Part shown: positions 22,229 through 33,123 of the stretch, one piece after another
Numbering within the stretch: position 1 is the first letter of the stretch
How the letters are laid out: every line of letters begins with the position of its first letter
Assembly: GCA_019916065.1 (NCBI GenBank)
Contig: CM034238.1
Coordinates: 41,813,677 to 41,877,676, forward strand
Reading direction: 5' to 3'
DNA: 64,000 bases
Origin: Vitellaria paradoxa
Lineage: Eukaryota; Streptophyta; Magnoliopsida; Ericales; Sapotaceae
Notes under the pieces: generated by a model
What the model saw: only the letters and a program-made list of their open reading frames with translations
Database searches by the model: none
Told to the model about the DNA's origin: nothing
Position numbers and translations under genes: made by a program

Positions 22229-23948
22229 TGAGCTGAAATATGTGTTTTTGGGTGAGGGAGAGTCCTATCCAGCTGTTATTTCTTCTCAGCTGAGTTCTGA
22301 TCAAGAGAATAGACTTGTTGAGGTCTTGAGAAAACATAAAAGAGCCTTGGGCTGGACCATAGCAGACCTGCAAGGAATCAGCCCACTGATTTGCACCCAT
22401 AGGATATTTTTGGAGGAGGATGCCAAACCCATTAGGCAAATGCAAAGGAGACTAAACCCAAACATGAAAGAAGTGGTTAGGGGAGAGGTAATTAAGCTAT
22501 TGGATGCTGGAATTATCTACCCTATCTCAGACTCTAAATGGGTTAGTCCAACTCAAGTAGTACCCAAGAAATCCGGAGTGACTGTGGTGAAAAATGAACA
22601 AGATGAGCTAGTTCCAATGCGCATCCAAACAGGATGGCGCATGTGTATAGATTATAGGAAGTTAAATGCAGTCACAAGGAAGGATCATTTCCCTCTTCCA
22701 TTCCTAGATCAGGTATTGGAAAGAGTGGCAGGACAGGCATTCTATTGTTTCTTGGATGGATACTCAGGGTACAATCAAATTGAAATTGCATTAGATGATC
22801 AGGAGAAGACCACATTTACTTGCCCATTTGGTACTTTTGCATATAGGCGCATGCCTTTTGGCCTTTGCAATGCTCCTGCTACTTTTCAGAGGTGCATGAT
22901 TAGTTTGTTTAGTGACTTTGTGGAGAAATTTCTTGAAGTATTCATGGATGACTTTTCAGTCTATGGGAGTGACTTTGATTTGTGTTTGGAGAATTTAGAG
23001 AAAGTTTTGGCAAGATGTGAAGAGAAAAACTTGGTGTTGAATTGGGAGAAATGCCATTTTATGGTAACTCAGGGGATAGTTCTTGGTCACATAGTGTCTT
23101 CTAGGGGGATAGAAGTAGATAGAGCAAAAGTGGAGATTATTCAAAAACTTCCTACCCCTAGATGTGTCAAGGATGTCAGATCATTTTTAGGACATGCAGG
23201 TTTCTATAGGAGGTTCATTGCATCATTCAGTGCCATTTCTAGACCTTTGTGCAATCTCCTAGGCCAGGATGTTCCTTTTGATTGGACATCAGAATGTCAG
23301 GCTTCATTTGATAGACTTAAGGACTTGCTCACTTCAGCTCCCATTATGCAGACACCAGATTGGACTTTACCTTTTGAGATCATGTGTGATGCTAGTGATA
23401 GTGCCATTGGTGCAGTCCTAGGTCAGAGGAGAGAGAGGAAGTCACATGTGCTATACTATGCTAGCAAATCCCTTAGTGATGCACAAAAGAACTACACAAC
23501 TACTGAGAAGGAGTTGCTAGCAGTAGTATATGCATTGGATAAGTTTAGATCATATCTTGTGGGATCTCATGTCATTGTGTTTACTGATCATGCAGCACTT
23601 AAGTATCTTTTGACCAAATCTGATGCCAAGCCAAGACTCATTAGGTGGATTCTTTTGCTGCAAGAATTTGATTTAGAGATTAAAGATAAAAAGGGAGTTG
23701 AAAATGTAGTTGCTGACCATCTTTCTAGACTTCCACATCAGGACTTAGCAGCTTTTGAGTCACCTATTAATGAGACTTTCCCTGATGAGCAGTTGTTCCA
23801 TTTAGATTCCTCAGAGACACCATGGTTTGCAGACATAGCCAATTATTTGGTTTCAGGTGTGGTGCCTTCTCATTGGACCATGTTAGATAAGAAAAAGTTT
23901 TTCAGGAATGTGAGGCACTTTTTCTGGGATGATCCCTTATTTGTTTAA
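22188..23948 (+). pseudogene. Athila reverse transcriptase-RNase H segment
   Basis: A long open segment of about 586 codons. The reverse transcriptase has CIDYRKLN, catalytic Asp190 ([12 protein letters not shown]) and the FMDD box with Asp254 and Asp255; the connection domain has IVLGHIVS and [11 protein letters not shown]. RNase H follows ([36 protein letters not shown]), then [11 protein letters not shown]. All catalytic residues appear present, so the domain itself is not degenerate. It is cut off from the integrase by a one-base shift near 23938 in CCCTTATTTG, where the stop TAA follows. Confidence 0.92.
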
Positions 23949-25116
23949 GTATTGCTCAGATCAAGTCATAAGGAGATGCATACCCGAGAGTGAAGTACAG
24001 AGTGTCATTAGTTTTTGTCATACTCTTGCATGTGGAGGTCATTTTTCAGCTAGGAAGACAGTGGCAAAGATTTTACAAAGTGGATTATTTTGGCCTACCA
24101 TGTTTAGGGATGTGCATGCCTTTTGTGTTGCTTGTGATAGGTGTCAAAGGCTTGGTAAGATCACTAGGAGAAACATGATGCCACTTCACCCCATTTATGT
24201 GCTTGATATCTTTGATTGTTGGGGTATGGATTTTATGGGACCATTTGTGAATTCATTTGGCAATGAGTATATCTTAGTGGCAGTGGATTATGTTTCAAAG
24301 TGGGTAGAGGCCATACCAACTAGGACCAATGACCACAAGGTAGTGATAAAATTTTTGAAGGAAAATGTGTTTTCAAGATTTGGAATGCCAAAGGCCATGA
24401 TAAGTGATAGGGGAACACATTTTTGCAATAGATATGTTGGTCTATTGATGAGGAAGTATGGGGTTGTGCATAAGGTTGGAACATCATATCATCCCCAAAC
24501 AAGTGGACAAGCCGAGTTGGCCAATAGAGAGATCAAGAGAATCATTGAAAAAACAGTGAATCCCACAAGGAAAGATTGGTCTTTGAAATTGGTTGATGCA
24601 CTTTGGGCTTATAGGACTGCCTACAAGACTATCCTAGGCATGTCTCCTTATAGGTTAGTGTATGGAAAAGCTTGTCATCTTCCTGTGGAACTTGAACACA
24701 AGGCCTATTGGGCAGTGAAGACATTCAATGAAAACATCACTGAATCTGGTTGTCAGAGGAAATTGCAACTAAATGAGCTTGAGGAGATTAGGAATGATGC
24801 ATATGAGAATGCTAAGATCACCAAGGATAGAGTGAAGAAATGGCATGATACACATATCCTCAAAAGAGAGTTGTTTGTGGGTCAAAAGGTTTTGTTGTAT
24901 GACTCAAGGTTACACTTGTTTCCCGGGAAGTTGAAGTCAAGATGGAGTGGTCCATATGTGATTCAGAACATCACTGAGTTTGGGGCTGTTGACATTCAAA
25001 ATCCAACCTCCAAAAATGTTTTTAGAGTGAATGGACAGAGATTGAAAGAGTATCATGAGAATTTTGTTGCTGAAGTAGAGAGTTGGGATCTTGAAGATCC
25101 CCCAAATTCTGTTTGA
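23929..25116 (+). pseudogene. Athila integrase segment
   Basis: The N-terminal HHCC zinc-binding domain (His31, His38, Cys69, Cys72 counted from 23929) is followed by the catalytic core with D101 (WGMDFMGPF), D160 (ISDRGTHF) and E196 ([10 protein letters not shown]), giving the D,D-35-E signature. The C-terminal region includes [13 protein letters not shown]. Integrase inserts the cDNA into the host genome. Nothing in this segment is mutated in an obvious way; its only defect is the frame break from the RT segment. Confidence 0.92.
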
Positions 25117-26812
25117 ATGAAGAAAGGATTCTGACTTTGTATCATAATAGTGTAGATTCTGTTATGTTTTTGATTTTCTGTTTTCTTTGGTTTTTGTAAT
25201 TTTCCTTCTTTCATCTAAAAAAAAAATTTTCAGTTTGCAAGTTTTAACACATTGGTTTCAGCAAGTTTCATGAAGAATTGAGAATTTCTGCTTTGTGTTT
25301 TACTGATATTTGAATTTTCAAAGGATGGAACTGACATGTGCTATTTGAGGTAGCAACATCACTTGTGGTGGAACTACTTGAGAGTCAAATGGAATAAATG
25401 CATTTGCTTGATTTGTTTTGGGAGTATAATGCATTAACCAAATTGGGTAGCACATGCTTTCAAAGTGTTTCAGAATACAGCAAAAGGATTTCAATTGAGC
25501 AAGCTTCATTAAGGATCAAGTCATATCAGCAGGTGCAACAAAAACTGATCAAATCTGGTACTGCTGTAAGTCCAAATCAGATGGGAAATTCATCTCATTC
25601 GAATAGCTGAACAGTCATTTGAATAGGCCATCTTGGCACAAAATCTCATCTGTTAACAGCAACCCATCTTGCATATTTACTGATTTCTTGCATCTTTGTT
25701 GTTTGTGATGATTGGCAAAACCTCACTGATCCTTAATTACACTCAACCCATTTTGTATTGTTTTGGTTCTACTAATTTGCATTTTCTTTGAGAATATTGC
25801 ATTGAACAAGTTGGGGGGAGCAACTGTTTTGGTAATACCTTGGAGTTTCAGCTGGTCTACATCACTCAAACATGTTAACCTTAAACTCAGCAGGTACCTC
25901 TTTCCCTTTGCACTTTATTCAAATTGCTTGACTTGTTTGTGCATTGAGGACAATGCTTGTTTCTAGTGGGGGGGAGAGAAATAGTTTGAGTTCTTTTCTT
26001 GGTCTTATGCATTGGTGTTGATTGGAATATGCTGAATGAAATTGCTGATCTACTTTGTTATACTTGATGAATTGAAATTTGAGTAGTGTGTTTAATTTAG
26101 CTAAAATGCTGAGAATTTTCTAAAAAAAAAAAAAATTTTCTAAATTTTCTTTGATTTTTCTTTTTAAGCTGTTCTTTTTTTGTTTTTCTTTTGAGTTTAG
26201 CTGTTATTAGTGTGAATAAACTTAACTCAGGTGACAAAATAAGGTTTGAACATTTCTGTGGGATTGTTAGCAGATTTGAACACTGGAATTACTGTTTGGG
26301 ATTTTCTGATGCAACCTATTCGAATATGGGCTGTGGTATTCGAATACTTGTTACAGCTCATGTTGTAATTGGTTGTATTGATGTATTTTTGGATTAAATT
26401 GTGGGCTAACAATTCAACAGGATTTTTCAAATTTAATTTTGTCAAAAGTTTTCTAAAAAAAAAAAAAGAGAAAAATATGCAGAAACATGGCTTAAATTTC
26501 TCTGAGAATTCATCACAGATTTTGGTCAGTTACTGGATTGCTGGATGGGAGACTGTATTCGAATCGGGTCTGTTGGTATTCGAATATGCTGAGGCGGGTC
26601 AGTAACTTAAATGAGTTTTTTTTCCCATTCGGATACTTGGAAATTCATGCCCGAATGCCCTAAAAGCACACACTCCTTAAGTTCCCCCCATTTACTCAAA
26701 TCAAAAAGGTTGCAAAACAGAGATTTGGGATTCCTTCAAGAACAGAAGTTACGAGGCTAGGGTTTTCTGAGGAGATTGAAGAAGAACAATCCGAGGTTTG
26801 GAGGGAATAAGG
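25117..26812 (+). other. Athila spacer between integrase and env-like ORF
   Basis: About 1.7 kb without a supported gene. It holds two G-rich polypurine-like tracts (near 25814-25824 and 25966-25978) resembling the element's own 3' polypurine tract. It also holds three good pairs of ATTCGAAT-type palindromes (25598/25618, 26319/26339, 26558/26579) and one decayed pair (26628/26650). An intron removing this stretch to express the downstream ORF is possible but not shown. Confidence 0.6.
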
Positions 26813-28102
26813 ATGAAGAAGAAGTTGACTGCACCAGGGCCAAGGCGATGGAGTCGGCGATTGAGGGAAGCTATGCGAGGTGCCAGGTCTGTTCAATCTT
26901 CTTTCTATGAACCTGTAGACTTAAGTGCCCAACCCCAATCTCCTACACTTCCTCCTATCACTGAAAACCAACCAACCATTGAACCTGAACAACCCCCAGA
27001 CGACACCAATGTGGATGTCAATGTTGAAGCTGACATTCCAAGAACAGAGGTTCCTGGTGAAGGGACTTCTGCAACACCTTACTCTAATCCTAGGTTTGCC
27101 AATGAAGTAGCAAAAGATAGATACCTTAATTGGTATTCTAAGAGGGCTGTCCTTTGTGAGAGGGGTATCAACATTGAAGACTATTCTGATCCCCCTTATG
27201 AATTAGTAGACATGATTAACAGGAGGGGATGGACTGATTGGGTTATTGTGAGTCAGAAAGCAGTAGTACCTCTGGTGAGGGAATTTTATTCTAATGCTGT
27301 GAAAGGAAAGAAAGGAAAAATTGAGATTAAGACCAATGTGAGGAAGAAGGAAATATTGCTGACACCTGAAACTATTGCAATGTATGCTGGATTACCATTT
27401 GGACAGTCTATGGTTATTGATCCGGAACAGCAAGCTGAATGGATAGAACAACTTAAAAAAGAAAATTTGGTAAAGTTGCTTTCTGGAAACCCTCAAGCTC
27501 AATGGAATGGAGTTAGATTGTCAAAAGGGGATCTCACAGACAAGAGTAAGGTGTTGCACATGTTGGTCTGTTCAAAGATTTTACCTCATGCCTATGTCTC
27601 AGCTGTGACTTTACCACAAGCTGAGATGATTGGAAGGCTTCTCCTAGATATCCCCATTGACTTGACAAAGCACATTTGGAATATAATCACTGGAGCAATT
27701 GCAAAACCAGAGGTGAATTCTGGTTTGCCTTTTGGAGGGTTGATAACTAAAATTCTGCAAGGTTATGGGGTGAAGGAAAAGAGTGGAATGGAGACAGTGA
27801 AACCTGCTACTCGAATTGCTCAAACTTCAATGAAGAGGAGTAAAGGGCAATTAGCAAGGAAGGTAGCAGTAGACTCACAGAAAGAACAGCCATCTGAGGA
27901 GCAATCAGGAACTGAAGTGGTGACCCTTCAAAGTTTGTATGCATTATTGAAGGAGGTGAAGGATCAGCAAATGGAGATGGCAGCTGAGCTGAAGAATTTA
28001 AAGGACAAACAGGATGCTGATCATCAACAAATGCTGGAAATGTTGGAAGGGTTACATGAACCAGCTGCCCCTGAAGATTATATGACACCTCCGGACCATT
28101 GA
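26813..28102 (+). CDS. Athila env-like ORF (ORF3)
   Basis: An intact frame of 429 codons from the ATG at 26813, which follows pol. It starts with a basic segment (KKKLTAPGPRRWSRRLREAM), then a Pro/Glu-rich region, then a conserved block with ERGINIEDY, VVPLVREFYSNAV, ILLTPETIAMYAGLPFG and KILPHAYVSAVTLPQ. This resembles the domain annotated as a putative plant transposon protein in many Athila elements. The C-terminus is a heptad-like coiled coil (LKEVKDQQMEMAAELKNLKD). No signal peptide and no obvious transmembrane helix are visible, so evidence for an envelope glycoprotein role is weak; the name env-like reflects only its position. The function is unknown. It is the only long undamaged ORF of the element. 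Confidence 0.85.
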   Translation: MKKKLTAPGPRRWSRRLREAMRGARSVQSSFYEPVDLSAQPQSPTLPPITENQPTIEPEQPPDDTNVDVNVEADIPRTEVPGEGTSATPYSNPRFANEVAKDRYLNWYSKRAVLCERGINIEDYSDPPYELVDMINRRGWTDWVIVSQKAVVPLVREFYSNAVKGKKGKIEIKTNVRKKEILLTPETIAMYAGLPFGQSMVIDPEQQAEWIEQLKKENLVKLLSGNPQAQWNGVRLSKGDLTDKSKVLHMLVCSKILPHAYVSAVTLPQAEMIGRLLLDIPIDLTKHIWNIITGAIAKPEVNSGLPFGGLITKILQGYGVKEKSGMETVKPATRIAQTSMKRSKGQLARKVAVDSQKEQPSEEQSGTEVVTLQSLYALLKEVKDQQMEMAAELKNLKDKQDADHQQMLEMLEGLHEPAAPEDYMTPPDH

Positions 28103-29837
28103 AGCCTGCTGTCCTTGAGCCATAAAGCCAAAATTTGTGAATGAATTTTAGGAAAATTTAAAGCCATGTTTTGTCCTTAGAAAACAGTTTCCTTTGTTTT
28201 ATTTTCTGATTTTGTTAATTTTGAATTTGAATGACTTTGAACTCTAAATTTGGATGATATTTTGTTGGAAATCCATTTTGAGCATTGGGGTGGTGTTGTG
28301 ATCTGTTTAGTTGAGATGAGCTCTTTTGTTTTAAATGCATGACAAGCTATAACTTAGAATGTACCTTGATGCTGATTGCTGGATTTTGAGTTTTCAGTTT
28401 GGAATTTGAATTAGTTGTTATGTTTAATTTGCTTAATGGTTGAATTAGTATGGATAGAGTTAGTTCTTAACTTGTCAACTTAGACATGGGCATTTGTGAA
28501 TGAGTTTCTTGATTGAACAATGGATTGCATTATTTCCCAGCCATAGTGGAGACTTAAACCTGAAGTGAGATTTTGAGCCTTTAAGCTTTGTTTATGAGAG
28601 ATATGCAATTACTCTAGAGCTTATCAAAAGCTTAAACATTTCTTTACTTCATTTTCTTCAATAACTCCAATTACAATACTTTGCTTTGGGTGTTTGTGAA
28701 GTTGTAGAGGAATTGAACTTGATTCTTGGTTCTTAGTTTTTATGGTTGAATGAAATGAAACCAAGGAAATGATATCAGGCCATTTTTCTTATCTGTTGAG
28801 CTTAAAAAAAAATTTTTCCTCTTCTTTGATGAACATTATCCTTGGAGCCAAGTTTGAGCTTTATTAGAGCATTCATACTTCTTTATTCTTACCACATCAT
28901 CCCCTTAACCATTATGAATGCTCTTTAGCCTTCCCTAACAGATTGGAATACACTGAAAATATTAAGGAAGAGCAATGAACAACATTTTGGGAATTTTGGG
29001 GTGAGGATAGAAAAATTGGTGGAAGGAAAAGAATGATAAGAGGATATGGTGATGTCCAAATTCAGAAAACTCTGTTTCGATTATGAGTTTCAACTTTTAG
29101 ATACATCTCCAAAAAAAAAAAAAAAAAAAAAAAAACTGATTTCAGTGTTCCAATTCTTTTTGAATTCTTTAATCCTCCTTTCAACTACCTCATCAAACCT
29201 CATGGCCCCATTACAACCAAAAGCAAGTCCTAATTGATCTTTGGAAGAATTATCATTCAATTGTGAAACTTAGGAATTGGGGAGTATAGTGAAAATTCTA
29301 AAATAACTTTACTGCACTATTCTTTCATGGAGTTATGCCAAGTCCTTTTCTTTATTGGATTGAACGTTTTTGACTTGTAGATGCACCCTCTTAGAATTTG
29401 ATTTACATTTATTCTTTACAAAAAGGGGCATCTTGAGGGGAACCTTGTGTGCTTCATTTTCTTGTGAGTGAATTCCAAGGTGAGATTTTGAAGTTGAAGC
29501 TTTGGGAAGTAATATGATTCAAAGTTCAGGATAGAGTTTGATTATGGAGATCTATGTTGAGTTAACAGGTTAAGAACTGAATTTTCATGCTTGGATCAAG
29601 TGTTTAGCAAATTTCACATACCATACCTAATTTCATGATTCTAGGAGTGTTAGCTTAAATTTCTTAGCTTGATGTATTAAGTAACATTCCATGGTTATGA
29701 CTTATTATCCATTTAGAATTGAAGATGCTATTTTTAGATGTGTCTTTCACAGATGTGCAATTTCATAACATGAAAATGTTGATTGCTTTTAAAGGTAGCC
29801 TTCCTTCCTTAAGCATTGCTAGGGACTAGCAATGTCT
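28103..29837 (+). other. Athila 3' untranslated region
   Basis: About 1.7 kb between the env-like ORF and the polypurine tract, with a long A run near 29110-29134. No ORF is supported. Confidence 0.6.
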
Positions 29838-29850
29838 AAGTTGGGGGGTG
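29838..29850 (+). promoter_or_regulatory. Athila 3' polypurine tract
   Basis: AAGTTGGGGGGTG directly precedes the right LTR. It is the expected plus-strand primer site of the element. Confidence 0.85.
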
Positions 29851-31382
29851 TGATTGGGCTTGAGTTGTTACACATTTGTTTACTTAAATACACTTTTATA
29901 CATGACATAATTGATATAAGACAGGTGTTTTGTGCAGAATTTATCCACATCTTTAGAATATGGAACATGTGTTGAATTGTGCCATAAAGAGAAGCAATTT
30001 GAGCTAAATTAAGAATGCAAAGAAGGAGATGCTGAAGCACATCTGTTGAAATGGATTTGTTGAGTAAAGTCATGGGAGCAGAAGAAGAATTTCCAGTTGC
30101 TGAACAAGTCGAATTCTGGAAGGAGGAGAACATTCGAATATAGTGCCAAAGCATTCGAATGCTGTCAAAAAGAGTTCAGAGAATTTCTGGAGGAAATGCA
30201 TATTCGAATACAGCCAAGCAGTATTCGAATACGAGGACCGTTGGCAGAAAACAGACTCCACGTGATTTTACAGATTCGGGGAGGGGATTGCAATCTGGAG
30301 GAGAGAGAAAGACTGGGGAATGATGGCATCACACGACCCACACCCACGAGGACAGGAACATTCGGTTAGAAGAGAGAGAAGCAAGAGGAAAGAGAGGAGA
30401 GCAGCGAGGGTAGCGAAAGAGGAACTTCATCTTCTTCCTTCTTCATTCTCTGATTTTGGATTCTGCAATTTTTGTTTTCAAATCTGATTTTCATTTTCAA
30501 ATTATTGTAATTAGATTTGAATTCTACAGCACATTTTAATTTCATTCTTGTAATTAGATTTCAATTGGAGTTAAAGAGAGAATTACATATTTTTTTTCAG
30601 CTTTGAAGTTCATGTCTCTGTTCTTCATTTTTGTTCTTCATTTTCTTAAGATGATCGGCTAGTTCTTCTTAGGCTAAGGCAAGGATAATGACCTGTCCAA
30701 TGATTTCCAAGATGCCGTTCTTAATGGATTAATTTTGAGTTCTTTGGTTATCAATCTTAGTTGTATCTTGTTACTCTTGAAATCAATGGTTCAATGTCCA
30801 ATTAACATTTGTTTACATATTCTATCAATGAGTTCATAGAAGTTGCTGAATTCAGAACTCTTATTGCAAATATGTATGGGAGTTGCTAGAGTTAGATCTT
30901 CTATAGTTTTCATGATAGCTTATGCACATCACTTGTTTGATCCATGGCTTGTATCATTTGAAATGAATTTTCTCTAAACATTAGAGCAACTAAAATTGAT
31001 GATCTATTCACTCTTGGTATTTTGAGATTGATTTGGATAGGCATTGGAATTGCCTTGCCCATCTTTTTAATATCAAGTTTTAGTTAAGTTTAGTTTTCAT
31101 TTCAAAGTCCATTACCAAAGCATCAAAAATTCCAAACCAGATTTTCAATTATGTTTACCATTTATGTGAGCCATGTTTTGCCTCTTTAATCCACTTGATT
31201 CAAACATGATTTTGCTCCTTAGATCCCTGTGGATATGACCTGGTTCTTACCAGTTAATTGTGCTACAAGGAAACCTTGCACTTGGGGGAGTTTGTCTTGA
31301 TTTTCCTTACTCAACACTTTAGAAATCTGAATTTGCATTTTTATTTACATTTGAGAGTGAGGTAATTGAGCAAAAACAAGCA
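29851..31382 (+). repeat. Athila 3' LTR
   Basis: 1532 bp, TG...CA, almost identical to 17019-18550, followed by the target duplication AATCC at 31383-31387. TTCGAA palindromes lie at 30133, 30154, 30203 and 30224. Confidence 0.95.
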
Positions 31383-31387
31383 AATCC
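31383..31387. repeat. Target-site duplication, right (AATCC)
   Basis: Perfect partner of 17014-17018. Confidence 0.9.
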
Positions 31388-31546
31388 TAATCCTGATAAG
31401 AGATAGTAATCTTAATTATGATTGGATATACAAAATCAGGAATAGAATAATAATCCTAATTATGATATAAGGAAAGACATAAAATAAGGAAAGGCACAGA
31501 ATAAGGAATACTAATTATATACGATTATACATTACTAAATCTAACA
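31388..31546 (-). repeat. Copia 3' LTR, second piece
   Basis: Continues the LTR interrupted at 17018 and ends CTAACA, like the right LTR at 36603. The two pieces total about 264 bp versus 261 for the intact copy. Confidence 0.85.
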
Positions 31547-31557
31547 CCCCCTCAAAT
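31547..31557 (-). promoter_or_regulatory. Copia polypurine tract
   Basis: On the minus strand TTGAGGGGG immediately precedes the TGTTAG start of the left LTR, as expected for the 3' polypurine tract of a minus-strand element. Confidence 0.8.
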
Positions 31558-33123
31558 TCAAGGTGGCAACGCAGGAAGCAGCTTGAGTTTGGAGATTAAC
31601 TCGAAGAAACGACCAGGAGGATGAGCCTTCGTGAAAAGATCGGCAGTTTGATTTGCTGAGGATACAGAAATGAGACGAACAATGCCACTTCTGACATGTT
31701 GGGGAATAAAGTGACAATTTATTTCAATATGTTTAGTGCCATCATAAAAAACATCATTGTGAGCAATCTTAATAGCACTTTGATTGTCACAATATAATAT
31801 AGTGCCTGTAGAATGAGTGACACCCATATCAGTAAGAAGCCATCTAAGCCAAAGGAGCTCTTGAGTGGTATCGGCGAGAGCACGGTACTCAGCTTCAGTA
31901 CTAGAACGAGCAGTGAGAGTTTGTTTCTTGCTATGCCAGGCTATGAGAGAAGTCCCTAGAAAGAAACAGAACCCTGTCGTAGAACGATGATCAGTAGGAT
32001 CACCAGCCCAGTCGGCATCAGAAAAAGCATGTAACTCAAGTGAGGACTGGGCTGAGTAATGAAGACCATGAAACATAGTGCCTTTGATATATCGGAGAAT
32101 GCATAGCAAAGCAGTAAAATGATGAGAACGTGGAGCAGCCATGAATTGACTAACAATGTGAACAGCATAAGCAATGTCAGGGTGAGTGATAGTAAGATAA
32201 ACAAGACTACCAACAAGTTGACGATACAAAGTCGTATCAGAAAATGGTGCACCACCAAGAGGGGTAAGACGGAGCTGCGGATCAATCGGAGTAGTAGCAG
32301 TCTTGCAGTCAGAAATACCAGCCCGTGTCAAGAGATCAGAAGCATACTTAGCTTGAGAGAGAAAGTAACTAGAAGAATCTTGGGAGATCTCCAAGCCCAA
32401 AAAGTAATCGAGAAACCCCAAATCTTTCATCTCAAACTGTCGACTAAGAAATTGTTTGAGATGAGAAATGCTAACACTATCATCCCCAGTAATAATCATA
32501 TCGTTCACATAAAGGAGAAGAAGAATAGATCCAGCTGTAGTGGTGTGGATAAACAAAGTAGAGTCATATGAACTGGGGATAAATCCAAGCTCACAAATAG
32601 TAGAGCTAAACTTAGCAAACCAGGCATGAGGAGCCTGTTTCAGCCCATATAGTGCTCGATGAAGCTTGCAAACATGAGAAGACAGAACAGAGGAGCCCGG
32701 AGGAGGTTGCATATAGACTTCCTCAGTAAGATCACCATTTAGAAAGGCATTCTTAACATTAATATGATAAAGATCCAAGTTACGAGCAGCAGAAATAGCA
32801 AGTAAACTGAACGGAAGTAAGTCTAGCAACAGGAGCAAAAGTTTCTTCATAGTCAATACCATACTCCTGAGTAAAACCTCGAGCAACAAGACGAGCTTTG
32901 TGTCGCTCAATAGAACCATCTGCACGGGTTTTGATTTTATAGATCCATTTGCAACTGATAGTAGTCTTCCCAGGAGGAAGGGGAACCACATCCCAAGTAT
33001 GAGTTTTCTCAATAGCCTGTAACTCATCATCCATAGCTTGCTACCATAAAGGGTTAGTACAAGCCTCACGGTAGGAAGAAGGTTTGTGAGTAGAAAAGGC
33101 AGCAGAACCAACAATATAATCAC
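31558..33123 (-). pseudogene. Copia reverse transcriptase-RNase H
   Basis: Motifs on the minus strand include LYHINVKNAFLNGDL, YMQPPPG, YGLKQAPHAWF, LLLYVNDMIITGDD and YFLGLEISQ, then the RNase H region DADWAGDPTDHRSTTGFC, TARSSTEAEYRALA and CDNQSAIKIA, ending in HVRSGIVRL and ADLFTKAHPPGRF. Together these are the Ty1/copia order and resemble the Ale/Retrofit lineage. The catalytic YVDD box reads YVND (codon 32503-32505), so the first aspartate is lost and polymerisation should fail. The N-terminal part of RT ([27 protein letters not shown]) is in another frame at 32780-33034, so a frameshift separates them. Confidence 0.92.
32780..33034 (-). pseudogene. Copia RT N-terminal segment in a second frame
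   Basis: It carries [38 protein letters not shown] and [10 protein letters not shown], the first conserved RT blocks. It runs in a different frame from the rest of RT, with the change around 32795-32810. Confidence 0.85.

Larger units (their letters stand above)
17019..31382 (+). mobile_element. Athila-type Ty3/gypsy retrotransposon, 14.36 kb
   Basis: A full-length element with two 1532-bp LTRs, ends TG...CA, the perfect 5-bp target duplication AATCC (17014-17018 and 31383-31387), a tRNA-Asp-type primer-binding site after the left LTR and a G-rich polypurine tract before the right LTR. The internal order is gag, protease, reverse transcriptase, RNase H, integrase, a 1.7-kb spacer, a separate env-like ORF and a 1.7-kb 3' untranslated region. 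The DLGAS protease motif, the RT block FMDDFSVYG and the extra ORF after integrase are features of the Athila lineage. The LTRs look almost identical by eye (two single-base indels noticed), so insertion was recent. Even so, gag-pol has several frameshifts, so self-mobilisation would need help in trans unless these are sequence errors. Confidence 0.95.

Noticed and set aside
32119..32571. 150-codon plus-strand open frame inside the copia RT region
   Set aside because: Antisense shadow of the reverse transcriptase and RNase H coding strand.
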